60,000 bases of DNA, taken from NCBI GenBank assembly GCA_903813345.2, contig CAIIXF020000002.1, forward strand, positions 22,088,455-22,148,454, written 5' to 3'. The notes under the pieces were generated by a model, which saw only the letters and a program-made list of their open reading frames with translations, did no database searches and was not told the DNA's origin. This document shows positions 32,395 through 43,499 of the stretch, one piece after another (within the stretch, counting starts at the first letter, position 1; every line of letters starts with the position of its first letter). The stretch is from Owenia fusiformis (lineage: Eukaryota; Annelida; Polychaeta; Sabellida; Oweniidae). The translations under genes and the position numbers were made by a program.

Positions 32395-33085
32395 TTTTTA
32401 TTTAGTTTTTTTTTAGTTTTTTTATTTCATGATAATATAACAATGGAATGTACAAAGCATGTGCACTCGACACCCTTAGTAATTGGGCGTATCAGTGCAT
32501 ATATCAAAAATTATTGCAGAGCAATCACAAAACATATAATATATAACAGTATAACATACATTATCTAAATTGTTTAGATGCAATACAGAAACTTTGAAGT
32601 CTAGATATAAACAATTAATTTAAATGGAATGTGATCTTATATAGTATTTCCATTCATCTTTTCCAAAAGGTCCTTTTTAATGTTGTGTTTAAAAGAATTC
32701 AAAGTTTTACATGTTCGAAATACAATTGGCAAAGAATTCCATAAAATAGCACCAGAATATGTCACTGATATTTTTGTCAATTCAGTTTTTATTTTGCTGG
32801 GGCGTATATTATGAAACTGTCTTGTAGTACGATTACCAACATTATGATTGTGCATGTATGTAAAGTAGTTTTTGAAAAGATAAGCAGGAAAATTTGATGG
32901 TTCCTTGACACAATTATACATAAATTTTGATTTCTCTAACCTGTGAATGTCAAAAATTGTTAAGATTTTCATTTCCCTAAATAATGGTACACTAGGTTGT
33001 TGATAATCTGCATTACAAATCAGTCTTACATTCTTTAAAGGCTCACTTTGTGTATTTTCAACGTTTTTGGCCAATATAAAGACTT
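32395..33085 (-). mobile_element. 5'-truncated LINE (CR1/RTE-like reverse transcriptase C terminus)
   Basis: The minus strand encodes 145 residues (33074 to 32637) with the order ADYQQPSVPLFREMKIL...FMYNC, RTTRQFHNIRP and SGAILWNSLP followed by FKHNIKKDLL. This is the stereotyped C-terminal tail after the reverse transcriptase domain of CR1/Jockey/RTE-type non-LTR elements. There is no catalytic core. The 3' part (32395-32636) is non-coding and ends in T/A-rich sequence. 5' truncation is typical of LINE insertion. Confidence 0.8.
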
Positions 33086-33509
33086 ATATTTGAATATCAT
33101 AGTATGTCCAATGTATTGATAAGAGCCTTATCTTTCATTTGACACCAACAACAGCTCAAACGGAGCACATCAAAGCTTACAATAAATTATCAAAAAATAT
33201 TTTCGATCTGTCAAGCTTTATACATGTATATCAAGTTTTTATCAATGTCATTGAATGATGGCGCAGTTGTTTATATAATATGATACATTCATTTCTACAG
33301 AAGTGTCGCCATCTTTTAAATCAAGAGTAATTTAAAACATGCACTTTGCTTAGCATGAGCATGCACCACTAATGATCTCTGAACTTCAAATGCTCTTTTC
33401 TATGTGAGCTATTTTTTTCTTGGTTCAATATAAAAGAAAATCAAGCTTTGTGTCATATTTGAGCGAGTGTGTGAGTAACATGTTTCAATGATTATTTTTT
33501 TCTTTTTAC

Positions 33510-33715
33510 CTACCGTTTCATGGATTCATCTGAAATTTTCAGGGATGTTTCTTCGTATGAATGTTTCGAACTGAATAGTTTTTGGGCATTCTGGGTAAAT
33601 GCTAAGGTAACCATTTTGAATTTTCAGTCCTAATATTTTGTTTGTCAAGGCTTATCTTCAGGTTTCCAGCCAAATCATTTGGTGGATCCAACTTAAAATT
33701 TCAGGGATATTTCTG
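33510..33715. repeat. Diverged relative of the 162-bp repeat at 23.1 kb
   Basis: GGATTCATCTGAAATTTTCA, TAGTTTTTGGGCATTCTGGG and GGTTTCCAGCCAAATCATTT appear in the same cyclic order as at 23061-23490 with about 80-85% identity by eye. Confidence 0.75.
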
Positions 33716-34026
33716 TTGTCTGGTTCACATCATTTTTAAAAAACAATTAATATACATGCATAGTAATGCCACTATACTCTGCTCCACCTCCAGTGTCACT
33801 ATGTGTATTATGCTTGTCACTTATGTAACGATTTCTCAACACCACGCAGCAATGTCAACTAAAAACACAAGATATTCAATGACATGGGCATCACCAATGT
33901 GGAAATATGATTGCCCGATATCCCAAAATTAGAATACTGCTGATGAACTCCAGTAGTCAATATCGATGAGCACCTTGATTTTGCTTCTCCCTCAGTTATT
34001 AAGACATGCTTGGGTTGTGATTGTAG

Positions 34027-34103
34027 GCAGCTCAGAAAAACAACAAGTCCCAGAAAACCTGAGACCAGTTACCTTCAATGAAATAAGAAAGGCTCAAATA
34101 ACA
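34027..34103 (+). CDS. Terminal module 8 (BEN), exon 1
   Basis: Acceptor gtgattgtag|GCAGCT, donor ATAACA|gtaagt; phases 1 to 0 (G|GC gives Gly). It encodes a 26-residue linker (GSSEKQQVPENLRPVTFNEI...). Alternative AGs occur 4 and 9 nt downstream; only the first keeps phase 1. Confidence 0.55.
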
Positions 34104-34803
34104 GTAAGTACGTCCATGCTTTGAAAAGAAAATAAGTATGCTACTTTCGACTTAGCACTGTGGAAAGGATTGGAATCGATATGGCGAACTGAATTCAAGA
34201 TTGTTTTTCTCTCAAACCAAGTATTGAAAACATTATGTATATAAATGCTGATGTCCTTTATGTAATGGTCACTGATTGACAACAATTTAATGCGAAAATT
34301 ATTCATATATATTTTTTATATTACTGTTTTTGTGAACAATGTTTGTTTTTTAGTGCAGTTGCTTTTTGTTCCTTTCTACCAATGAGAACCATTGAGAATG
34401 AAATAAAAGATCTTTCCGAAACAAAATAGCAGATACAACATTTTCTTAGACCTCTCAATATAGTATAGTTATAAAAAGGAAATGTTGGTTCATTTAACAA
34501 AAAGTATTCAAAAAATTAAAACCCAAAAGAGATAAAAATTAAAGTAAACCTTTTATTTCATTAACAAGATACTTTTTTAAATGAACCTAACTTTCATTTG
34601 TACAATTACAATATTGAGAGACCTAATTATGTTGTGTGTATATGTCATTTTATTCCAATGAAGACCATATCGATACAAATTCTTTGCTGAATACTCATTC
34701 ATTTAAAATTCATATTAAAATTCAATTATTTGCCTCAGTCCAAACTAGTCATCAAACTTGATTTAATTTCACACATATTTTGATTTTTACACCTTTTTAA
34801 AAG

Positions 34804-34987
34804 GAAGTTCCAGATGCCGTAAAGAAAGTAGTATCAGAAAAAGTTATGAAGAATGGAGAAGGATATGCGGTTTGTTACCTCCTTGATGTGATGTTTAGTG
34901 AAAAAGAACTGTTGAACACACATGCCAGACGGAGCAGAGGAAAATGGAACTTAGATGACCTTGGGGTCAGAATGAGTCTTATTAGAG
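34804..34987 (+). CDS. Terminal module 8 (BEN), exon 2: N-terminal half of BEN domain
   Basis: Acceptor ctttttaaaag|GAAGTT, donor TTAGAG|gtatct; phases 0 to 1. It reads EVPDAVKKVVSEK, then VCYLLDVMFSEKELLNTH and WNLDDLGVRMSLI, aligning to the helix, F-S-x-x-E-L and central-loop positions of modules 6 and 7. Confidence 0.7.
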
Positions 34988-35135
34988 GTATCTACAGACC
35001 CCCTTTTCTATTTAGTTAGCTTTAAAAGTAGAATGTTCAAAAGAATTATTTTTTTAATTGATCTCTTTATTTATGTAATTTAACACTCTGTTTGATTGTT
35101 ATGTTAATATAGTTTGAAGAATTGTGTAATTGCAG

Positions 35136-35239
35136 ACTACATGGAAAAAAATTACAACACGGACCTTACCAAAATTGAAAAGACAACAAGTCAAAAAAGA
35201 AGCGACATGAGAAGAAAATACAAGAATAAAGATAAATGA
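35136..35239 (+). CDS. Terminal module 8 (BEN), exon 3 with stop
   Basis: Acceptor gtaattgcag|ACTACA in phase 1 (G|AC gives Asp). It reads DYMEKNYNTDLTKIEKTTSQ and a strongly basic tail ending in TGA 35237-35239. It has the same intron position inside the Asp codon as modules 6 and 7. An ATTAAA variant lies near 35419. Confidence 0.7.
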
Positions 35240-35816
35240 TGAAAACCAAACTGGGCAAATTTGTACCACATAATTGTAATTAACAATTGAATTATGGATT
35301 CTCATGAATTATGAAAAATCAGAGTTTGAAGAATACATAAGAGACTGAATTGAATAATTCCTTATGTTATGACACATCAACTGGTCAACACTCTGATATT
35401 ACTCATTATTTTGAAAAAAATTAAAAATATGTAATTTTGTATTTTGTCAGCTTTAGATATTTTGGTTCCAACTTTTTTTTAGTACAGATAGCCATTGTTA
35501 TTTTTCCAATGTGTAACACATTGAAATGTAACTTATTATTTAAGTAAGCTTTCAATTTTTTAGTGAAGATACTAAATATTACTAAATATCAAGTTAATTT
35601 TCCAATGTGAACTGCATTAGTACATTTTGCTTCATGCACTCTATTTTGTATTTTTCACCCTGTGCAGTAAGAGCCACAAGATATATTAATCTTTAATCAA
35701 AAGTTCTACCTTTTTGAAATGTCTTTTAACGTTCATTCTTTTACAGTACTTGTCTATTAAGTTTAGTTTTGGTTGCAACAAACAGTAGCAGATGTTATCA
35801 TGAACACTTGTGCATA

Positions 35817-36890
35817 CAGGGTGTCCGGAAAGTAAAGATACAAATGCTCTCATTTTAAGAGATTTACATGTTATGAGATGAAATAGCTCCAGAATGTAGA
35901 ATGACATTATAGCAATATATCCTGCAACGGTCATGGCTTTTAGTTTTAAAATGAAAAAGTTATGGTTGTTATGGTAACGGGAGTCAAGGGTATGTGGAGC
36001 AACGTCACAAATGTGTTTTATAAATCTCTTTTCTGCTCACTTGGCATTCTTCCATTTATTCCTATATTATATCAAATTATGTACAACAACAGCATAAGGA
36101 TTGGTACCGTAACATTATTTGATCTCTTCATGTAACTATTATCATTGAATATTCAATATTTTCCCCATTATCTAAACATTTTTGGTGCATCTTGACCGCC
36201 GATTCAAAGACTTGACAAAATCATTGCTGTCCGTCTCTCAAATTGCTTATAGCATTGACTTCCAGCTGAGACTCATTTTGTATGTTGAACTTCTTACAAA
36301 TATTGCTTTCAGATGGTCATGAGGTAGAAGTCAAAAAAGGCTCTATCAGGTGAATATGGGGCATTGTATAGAAAGGTTTAATGTCAAGACAATCCATTGT
36401 AAGAATTGTTTTCTTTGCTTTGAGAATTGGTGTATTATGGAGATGCAATATTGACTTTCCAACTTAATCCAGAGGCTGTTTTTTCTAAACACTTGTATGA
36501 TATTTTTTTGATTATACTGGTTAGTGAAATAAAATAGTTCTGATATGTAACAATGACATCATTATATAAAAGAAAAAACTATGGCAGTAATAATACAAAC
36601 AACAAGCAAAAATTAGCAAAACATTGATAGAAAATACGACAAAAAAACGCTGTTTCAGATTATTGTATTTTAGCAATTTTTGACATTTTAGCGATGTTCT
36701 GGAACTGCTCCGCATACCCCTCACAGCCGTAACCATAACAACTGTAACTTGAACATGTTAAGACTATATGTGATGAAAGTTGGTAGATATATTGTAATAA
36801 TTTTCCTCTACAATCTGTATCAGTTTCATTTGAAAAGACCCAAATCTCTTAAAACAAGAGCATTTGTATCTTTACTTTCCGGACACCCTG
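35817..36890 (-). mobile_element. 1.07-kb decayed mariner element, TA target site
   Basis: Terminal inverted repeats of about 49 bp with two mismatches (CAGGGTGTCCGGAAAGTAAA...), flanked by TA. On the minus strand, fragments in shifting frames read APYSPDRAFFDF-like sequence (near 36330) and, nearer the 3' end, KMHQKCLDNGENIEYS (near 36150-36210), matching the third catalytic block and the C terminus of mariner-family DDE transposases. The coding region is broken by stops and shifts and the 5' two thirds are missing, yet the termini are almost identical, so mobilisation in trans was recent. Confidence 0.75.
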
Positions 36891-37094
36891 TATTATAAAG
36901 ATGTACAAACATACATTATATGTGTGATTTTAGTATAGTTTTAGACTTAAATACAATATTTTAAACAAAGTGAACATTTATGTGTATATGAAATTAAATG
37001 TTAAATTCAGTGCCTACCAAAAAATGCAGCAAACAATTAATCATACAACCACAAAAACAGTAATCACTTTATCTAATTATTCAATGATGTGCAG

Positions 37095-37570
37095 TTTATT
37101 CAGATGTGGTCATGGTTGGCTGAATAATCATTCCTTTTGCAAAGTTGGCCAAAATTAGCCTGTGACCAATTTTTAGACATTGCAATTTAAGTCAGTGCAT
37201 GGGCAGGGTACTAATGGAAGATCCCCTGATCTGACTTATGGCTTTTCCTTTATCTACCCTCCGCTCCCTTGCAACACTTAGAGAAAGAATCACCAATGGG
37301 TTGTTGATCTCCGAACCCACAGACGACTCAAAGAGCCATGCATAACTCAGATAGATGAGCACATCTCTAAGTGCTTAGAAATGGTGGCCACTTTGAGGGA
37401 TGTGTAATTTTGCATGAGTTTGAACACTTCACAGTTTATGCCCCACACCATCTTCCAATAGTGCATGTGGCCATGTGCACTCATTTTTTGTAGTCTAAAA
37501 CTTGGTCCCTTGCCGACTTTGGCCCATTGTGCAAAAGGAAAAATCATCCAGCCAACCATGTGCAAATAAA
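37095..37570. mobile_element. MITE-like element with long imperfect inverted ends
   Basis: TGGTCATGGTTGGCTGAATA...CCTTTTGCAAAGTTGGCC at the left is mirrored by GGCCCATTGTGCAAAAGG...CAGCCAACCATGTGC at the right. Target duplication not determined. Confidence 0.5.
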
Positions 37571-37989
37571 TGACATATCGTTGAAAAGAGAAGAAACATG
37601 GCTTTATGGTACAATGAAGGAAATCAATGCAGTCATCAATGGTTTTAGGGTTTTACAATTTATTTGTTTTTATACACACTGTTTATAAAAATGTGATAAG
37701 GTGGAGCTTGTTGATCAAATTTCAAAAAAAGTTCAAACATATTTGCAGACAACAAACCCAAACATCCCATGTAATGATCAAATGCACAGATTTCAGAATT
37801 CTGTTTTAATTGCTGCAACATATCAGGGAGTATTTTTTTAAAATGACAAAGATATTAGGAAAATGCAGGGTTTCCATAAATACAAAAATTGGACCAATGG
37901 CACGCTTGTTTTGATATCTAGCTATAGATTCACCTGGGGCTCATTGAGTCATTATAAAGATTCTCTTTCCTCTTCTGAAGCATCATTTG

Positions 37990-38125
37990 TATGTCACCAC
38001 CACAAGTGCTGATATATTGTTATAGTCTCCAACTTTTTGTGGACAGTGTTTGGCGTTTGGAGTTCAGTGTCTGTAACAAATGGCAGGTGGTGACATTGTG
38101 CATGTTAATGCCTTGTTAAACATGT
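37990..38125 (+). repeat. Dispersed repeat (CACCAC...TTAATGCCTTGTT family), copy upstream of module 9
   Basis: CACCACAAGTG, GTTATAGTCTCCAACTTTTT, GTGTCTGTAACAAATGGCAG and GTTAATGCCTTGTT occur in this order here, at 45680-45800 and, in reverse, at 53715-53885 and 57655-57785; partial copies lie near 10985 and 27430. About 140 bp, non-coding. Confidence 0.8.
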
Positions 38126-38154
38126 CCAAGCAATTATTTGAAATTTATTTCCAG

Positions 38155-38663
38155 ACCAAGTTCTCTATAGTTACGACATGCTAATGGATCAACTAGGAAA
38201 TACCAGGGTAAAAATGGAACAATCAAACCCAGTGTCTCAATCAACTTCTTTGGAACAATCAAATTCAACAGAGCAGACATCAACAGTCCAAGAGGGATAT
38301 CCCATACAGGGTGAACAATTAGAGAATCCTACTTTTAATCTCATGGTTGAGCAACATATACCATTGAACCAATCAATGATATTAGAACAATCTAGAATTT
38401 CAGAACAATCAATGATGTCACAATCAAAAGAAGCAATCTCATCATTTCAGAAACCAAAAGTGAAGCCAGATCATCAATTCACTTGTGATTTGTGCTTAAA
38501 AACATTCAAGCGATTGTCTGAGTTAACACGACACCAAAAGTTTCATCTGGGTGATCGACCACATCAATGTACGTTGTGCTCAAGTAGTTTTGTGCTTAGG
38601 CAGGACCTGAATAGGCATTTAAAATCAGTACATAAAATGCTGAAACGTGAAGCTACAGAATAA
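38155..38663 (+). CDS. Terminal module 9: exon with two C2H2 fingers
   Basis: Acceptor atttatttccag|ACCAAG in phase 1 (G|AC gives Asp); TAA at 38661-38663. It encodes 168 residues: a Gln/Ser-rich region with about eight EQS-type repeats (VKMEQSNPVSQ..., LEQSN, LEQSR, SEQSM) and then two fingers near residues 111-160 (CDLC...HQKFH, linker LGDRPHQ, CTLC...HLKSVH) with a short basic tail. AATAAA follows at 39071-39076. The phase and the lack of any other 5' exon link it to the module-swapping locus. A stand-alone start at the Met at 38178 is possible but has a weak context. Confidence 0.75.
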
Positions 38664-39984
38664 GCATGAATGATCATTAAACATACAGATTAATTCATCT
38701 AGCCTTTCATTTAGTGATATTTTATACAATGTAGTTCTACTGTAATTCTTGATGTGAAGACATCTCCTTAATCAATATGTAGGGGTAGAATTGATTTATG
38801 TTTGCACAATTATTTTATTATAAAATACTAAAACAGTGCCTTTTTGAGTTTCATACTAAAGAATGAAGTCCTTTGATAAATCTTAAAAGATATTGTACCT
38901 GATGGGAGTTTTGTTCTAATCAAATAGATGTCATGTTGGTTGTGAAAGTGTATATTGTTGTTCAACACTACAGTACAATCTCAGGTGTAATCATTGTAAT
39001 GTTTCTCTCTACTTATTAGATGTCTACAGTTTCCAACACAGATGTACCTATACTTGTACCTGGAATGAGCAATAAAGCTACATACACCTCATTAATGTTG
39101 AAGGAATCACAATGATGTATTAAAAACATGTGTATTTTTTTTGATAAATATGTACAAGTCTAAATGGCAATTTAAGACATGGAATAACATTCATTTAAAA
39201 GATACCAAGAAAAAAGAAATTGATTGGTTAGCCTATTTGATAAAAGCATACAAAAATTAATTTTCACTAAATCGAGATTTGTAGAGTAACCCCCCCCATA
39301 TTGTAGTAACCTTATATAATATACTTTATTCGCTGTAAAGACAACTCTCATAATATACTTAAACACAAGGACAGTGTATTGATTCAACTACAGTGTATAT
39401 ATATATTGGAAGTTGACGAGGAGCAATTTTAACCAAAATTATTCATGGAAAATATTTTAACACTGGAATACTTATTTTGCTTGTTATATCACTTCCTGTT
39501 ACCATGATGTAAAAAGTAAAATTACTTTTTGAATAGTACTTATCAAATTAACACTTGTACAGTTACAGGTTTACTATAATACTATAATTGTGCTATCCTA
39601 CCACCATGTTCTCCTATAATGAGTCTTTGATACAACAGCTGGGTGTATAGTTTGTCTAAATCACAGATGGCCCTCATTTATAAAAATTATAACATTTGTG
39701 AGTCAGTATTATGTGTGAGAAAAGAGAATTTAAAAATTTGAGAAATTAAAATTTTGAATGTTACATGTGTGGTGTGTTTTATGGGAATCTTTTAGACATG
39801 TGGTCTTAATCATGTGATGTTAAAATGTGATGGTTACAATTGTTTTTTAATTATGGGAATTTGTCTGATATTTAATGTGAAGGTCAAATTCTAATGATAT
39901 TGTAGTAAAAGCTTAAAGATAAGTTGATGGTGATCCCAATTGAATGTTTGTGTTTTGGTTTTTAGTCAATTATTTAGCTTACAG
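38664..39984. other. 3' UTR of module 9 and intergenic DNA; no further gene seen
   Basis: AATAAA at 39071-39076 probably marks the end of the locus. A C run lies near 39292. Confidence 0.5.
39071..39076 (+). terminator. Polyadenylation signal after terminal module 9
   Basis: AATAAA about 410 nt after the stop, the last one in this direction before long non-coding DNA. Confidence 0.5.
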
Positions 39985-40150
39985 TTTGTATTGTTAGTAC
40001 CTCAATTGAAAACAGCATGTAGTTCATCTAAGCATGTTTATCATGATATAATACTCCTGTCTCGGTCAACAGTACTTTCAAGGTTTACAGTATCGGTATA
40101 CAATTTTGCCAGTTGACCTCAAGAGAGGTCTACAATTGTATACTGTTACA
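39985..40150. repeat. Fragment of the inner repeat of the 46.5-51.6 kb element
   Basis: GTTAGTACCTCAATTGAAAA, GGTCAACAGTACTTTCAAGG, TTTACAGTATCGGTATACAA and TTGACCTCAAGAGAGGTCTA match, in inverse orientation, sequences at 49750-50960. Confidence 0.75.
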
Positions 40151-40849
40151 CCTCTCTAGGGGTCTACAATACGTAAAGGAGAGATGTATTGTTTAATGTC
40201 ATTATTCACACTTATGAACAAAACATGTGTTTTTGATATTGAAAATACTTTATTTGCTCCAAATAAATACTTTGTGACTTTTCTATACATAATGTACATA
40301 AATATACAAATATAAGAGCACACACTGTGTTATGTTTTTAGTTTGGTTACAACGAATTAGAAGCGATAGAGATGATTTAGAAGTTTCAAAATCATAATTT
40401 TACAATATAATTTGTTCTCATTGGAATACTTTTAGAAAAGAAGATAATATTAAGACCTTTGAGATCTGTTAAGTGACATGATCAAACTGTTTCAAAAATC
40501 ATTCATATTCATTGCAGTTTTGTCACTTATACCATTGATTCTAGCCAAAGGGGTAACAAATAATTCAAACTGCCACTGGTTTGTAGATCTCTATGTAAAT
40601 ACCATCACATGTTGCCTCAAATAGAAAAATGTCCCAAGAATTCATGTATTATCTGGTCTGAAAGAGAACTTGGAGTTGCCAATCTTTCTAGGGGGAGTGT
40701 AAAACACATTTGAACACTGGTACCATGATTTTATGAGCTATCTTTTAAAATATGTATGTTATGTCATTGTAATATCGTAGAGATACATTAATCATAAGTC
40801 TGCAATGTCATTGTGATATCATTATACCCAAAATGACACAACCATATAC

Positions 40850-41056
40850 AGTAAAACTCGACTATTTGAAAACCTTTCTGGAAATAAACACCTTGCAAAA
40901 TGGAAACGGTCTGTCCTATTTAAAAGTGCCCCATTTACTCTCAGTGATCCTAGAACATCTAAATGTGAATACCACTCCATGTGAACACCTCTAAATGTGA
41001 ACAATTTAAGGTCTCCAAAGTAGTGCTCTTTTCATATAAGTCAGGTTTTACTGTGT
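40850..41056. repeat. Dispersed repeat with ACAGTAAAAC ends
   Basis: Starts ACAGTAAAACTCGACTAT and ends AGTCAGGTTTTACTGT, inverted copies; the interior holds GTGAACACCTCTAAATGTGA. Relatives, most with AACACCT and GGTTTTACTGTA words, lie at about 7268, 45965, 52830, 54720, 56580 and 56865-57270. Confidence 0.65.
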
Positions 41057-41059
41057 TGG

Positions 41060-42390
41060 CTCCTATAAATGGTTCCATGGAACATCTGTTTAAATTGTGT
41101 CACTTGGAGTTGTTGTAAAACTGAGCTACTGTAAGAATTTCCTCAAACTTTACTTATGTTTCTTTTTGTGGTTTTTACATATAACAAATTAATAATTCTC
41201 TCATAAATTGCCATTTTATAAAAGTAAAATAGTGAATCCATAATTACATAAAGTCCTGAAAATTTCTGTTTTGCACAATTCAAAATTGCCCTCATGAATA
41301 AACATGTTTTACAGTACCCCAGTATCTGATCTGCTAGTATGACATAACATGGACATATGGCAACCTAACCGATGTAGCAATTAATAATTGACACACTTAC
41401 ATACAGGTTATAATATGAAATTAATTACTTATAAATAAGATGTAGTCTTACATCAACTCCTTGTCTCCCCCCCACTGACATACTCGCTTAAATAAGTTTT
41501 TATAAGGAATTACCCTTGCATCATTTGGTTTCATCACCGCAAGTGAAAATGCCTAAACTCGGACACAGAGAGGATGATATGGTTACTCAATGCACTGATA
41601 ATGAGATGCTATAGTTATTCCATTTGTTGAGGAAGGAAGGGATGACAAGGGGGCAATAAAGGCCAGATACAAGACCAAATACAAGACAAGATGTCCAGAT
41701 TCTAGGCAAACTATACTACTATGTACTTAAGGTCATACAGTGTGTTTACTAGGGTGGGCTTACAATTAAGCATTCATATGGTTATTTAACCCCATATATT
41801 TGTAATATTTTGATAGAAAACATTCTCAAACTTTTTCAAAATCAACGGTCATAATGGATACAAGAGGCTTAAAAACACTGTATGCGAAATCTCTATACTA
41901 AGTTAAACTAGGAACCTCCAAGAACACAATTACCTTCAATTCTCATAATGCCCATGAACAAGATCTCACCATCGATGTGGACACTATATGAACTGCATGT
42001 GGCATTATTATATGTATGTGATACCTTGATTCATTGTGAGGTTAAGTAGACCCAGTCAATGCTTTATAAATGTGCTCTACTTCTTAATTGCCATTAGTGA
42101 CATAACAAGAAAAATACATGTACACTATCTGAAGTCTTAACATGATATTAAAGGCTTTAGTATTTAAAATATAATACTTTCATGTCTATTTACTGCAATA
42201 ATTTACATGGCAATGCATTAGATTTACAAAGCAATGACTTCAACTTTGATTGCAATGCATATCATTTACAATGCAAAATAGCATACATTCTAAATGTCAT
42301 CGCATTTCACATTTTGAACAAAGGATTCACAAAATATTGACACTAAAGACTTGCAATTATTTGATTTAGAAATTTTTCATTACATATGTA
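41060..42390. other. No gene seen
   Basis: AT-rich intergenic sequence with a C run near 41467. No supported ORF. Confidence 0.5.
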
Positions 42391-43125
42391 GCACTGCACA
42401 TGGTTTACAATGGAACAGTTTTGCATATGGTACAACTCTACACAGCATTGCCTATAGTGTACCAAGGAATTGCACATGGTATGCAACTGCACAACATTGC
42501 ATATGACATAAATTCATGCAGCATTGAAAATGATATATATATGCACAGTAGTGCATATGATATATATTTACACAGCATTGCATATGATATCCATTCATGC
42601 AGCATTGCAAATGATATATATTTGCACAGCATTGCATATGATATACATTAATGCAGCATTGCTAATGATATATATTTGCACAGCATTGCATATGATATAC
42701 ATTCATGCAGCATTGCAAATGATGTATATATGCACAGCAGAGCATATGATATACATTCATGCAGCATTGATAATGATATATATTTGCACAGCATTGCATA
42801 TGATATACATTTATGCAGCATAGCAAATGATATATATTTGCACAGCATTGTATATGATATACATTCATGCAGCATTGCAAATGATATATATATGCACAGC
42901 AGAGCATATGATATACATTCATGCAGCATTGCAAATGGATATATATTTGCACAGCATTACATATGATATACATTCATGCAGCATTGCAAATGATACATAT
43001 TTGCACAGCAGTGCATATGATATACATTCATGCAGCATTGCTAATGATATAGATTTGCACAGCATTGCATATGATATACATTCATGTAGCATTGCTAATG
43101 ATATATATTTGCACAGCATTGCATA
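42391..43125. repeat. 54-bp minisatellite, about 12 copies
   Basis: TGCAGCATTG recurs at 42598, 42652, 42706 and 42760 with a strict 54-bp period. Each unit is made of two similar 27-bp halves (GCACAGCATTGCATATGATA / GCAGCATTGCAAATGATATA). The left copies are degenerate. Because 54 is divisible by three and the unit lacks stops in several frames, long ORFs appear on both strands; these are not genes. Confidence 0.95.
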
Positions 43126-43499
43126 TGGTTTAATGATAACTACAATGCGTTTTCAATGTTTATTTACATTGATTTACAAAAACATTTTTATATTTGTACA
43201 AATCCATGGACACTTCAAATCATTTTACTTTATCGATGCATTTGAGACAATAGAAATTAAAGAAATACAATGAAAATCTAAACATCATTTTCAAACTGTT
43301 TGCATAGATTTAGGAATTTGATTTTTTGCTTTGATAGTTAACATTAGAATTAAGAAAAAAACGTCTGTGGATGTCTGACATTAAATAATGTATACAAAGA
43401 CAACACAAAACAGGTTTGTTAATTGTCAATAAAGCTGGAGTGTAGAAATACCATCTAGGAATATATGAGCATCTCTTACAGATGTCTTATCTAATGTCT

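Larger units (their letters stand above)
13955..38663 (+). other. Locus with constant 5' exons and nine alternative DNA-binding 3' modules
   Basis: Composite view of the plus-strand exons listed separately. The two 5' exons end in phase 1 (donors after 14267 and 15801). Nine downstream modules each begin after a pyrimidine-rich acceptor in phase 1 and end in their own stop: 18751, 21545 (frameshifted), 22154, 24433, 24785 (TTF-type fingers), 25985, 29559, 34027 (BEN), and 38155 (C2H2). No start exon with its own plausible promoter and long ORF is seen between the modules. AATAAA signals follow several modules. The layout equals that of Drosophila lola, mod(mdg4) and broad, where one N terminus is spliced to alternative DNA-binding C termini, but here without a BTB domain that I can recognise. 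That all modules belong to one gene is inference from phase and arrangement. Confidence 0.7.

Noticed and set aside
42391-43125. Evenly spaced repeats suggesting a CRISPR array
   Set aside because: The units are directly adjacent without variable spacers, in a eukaryotic sequence.
42400-43273. Several long ORFs on both strands
   Set aside because: All are carried by the 54-bp minisatellite, whose length is divisible by three.
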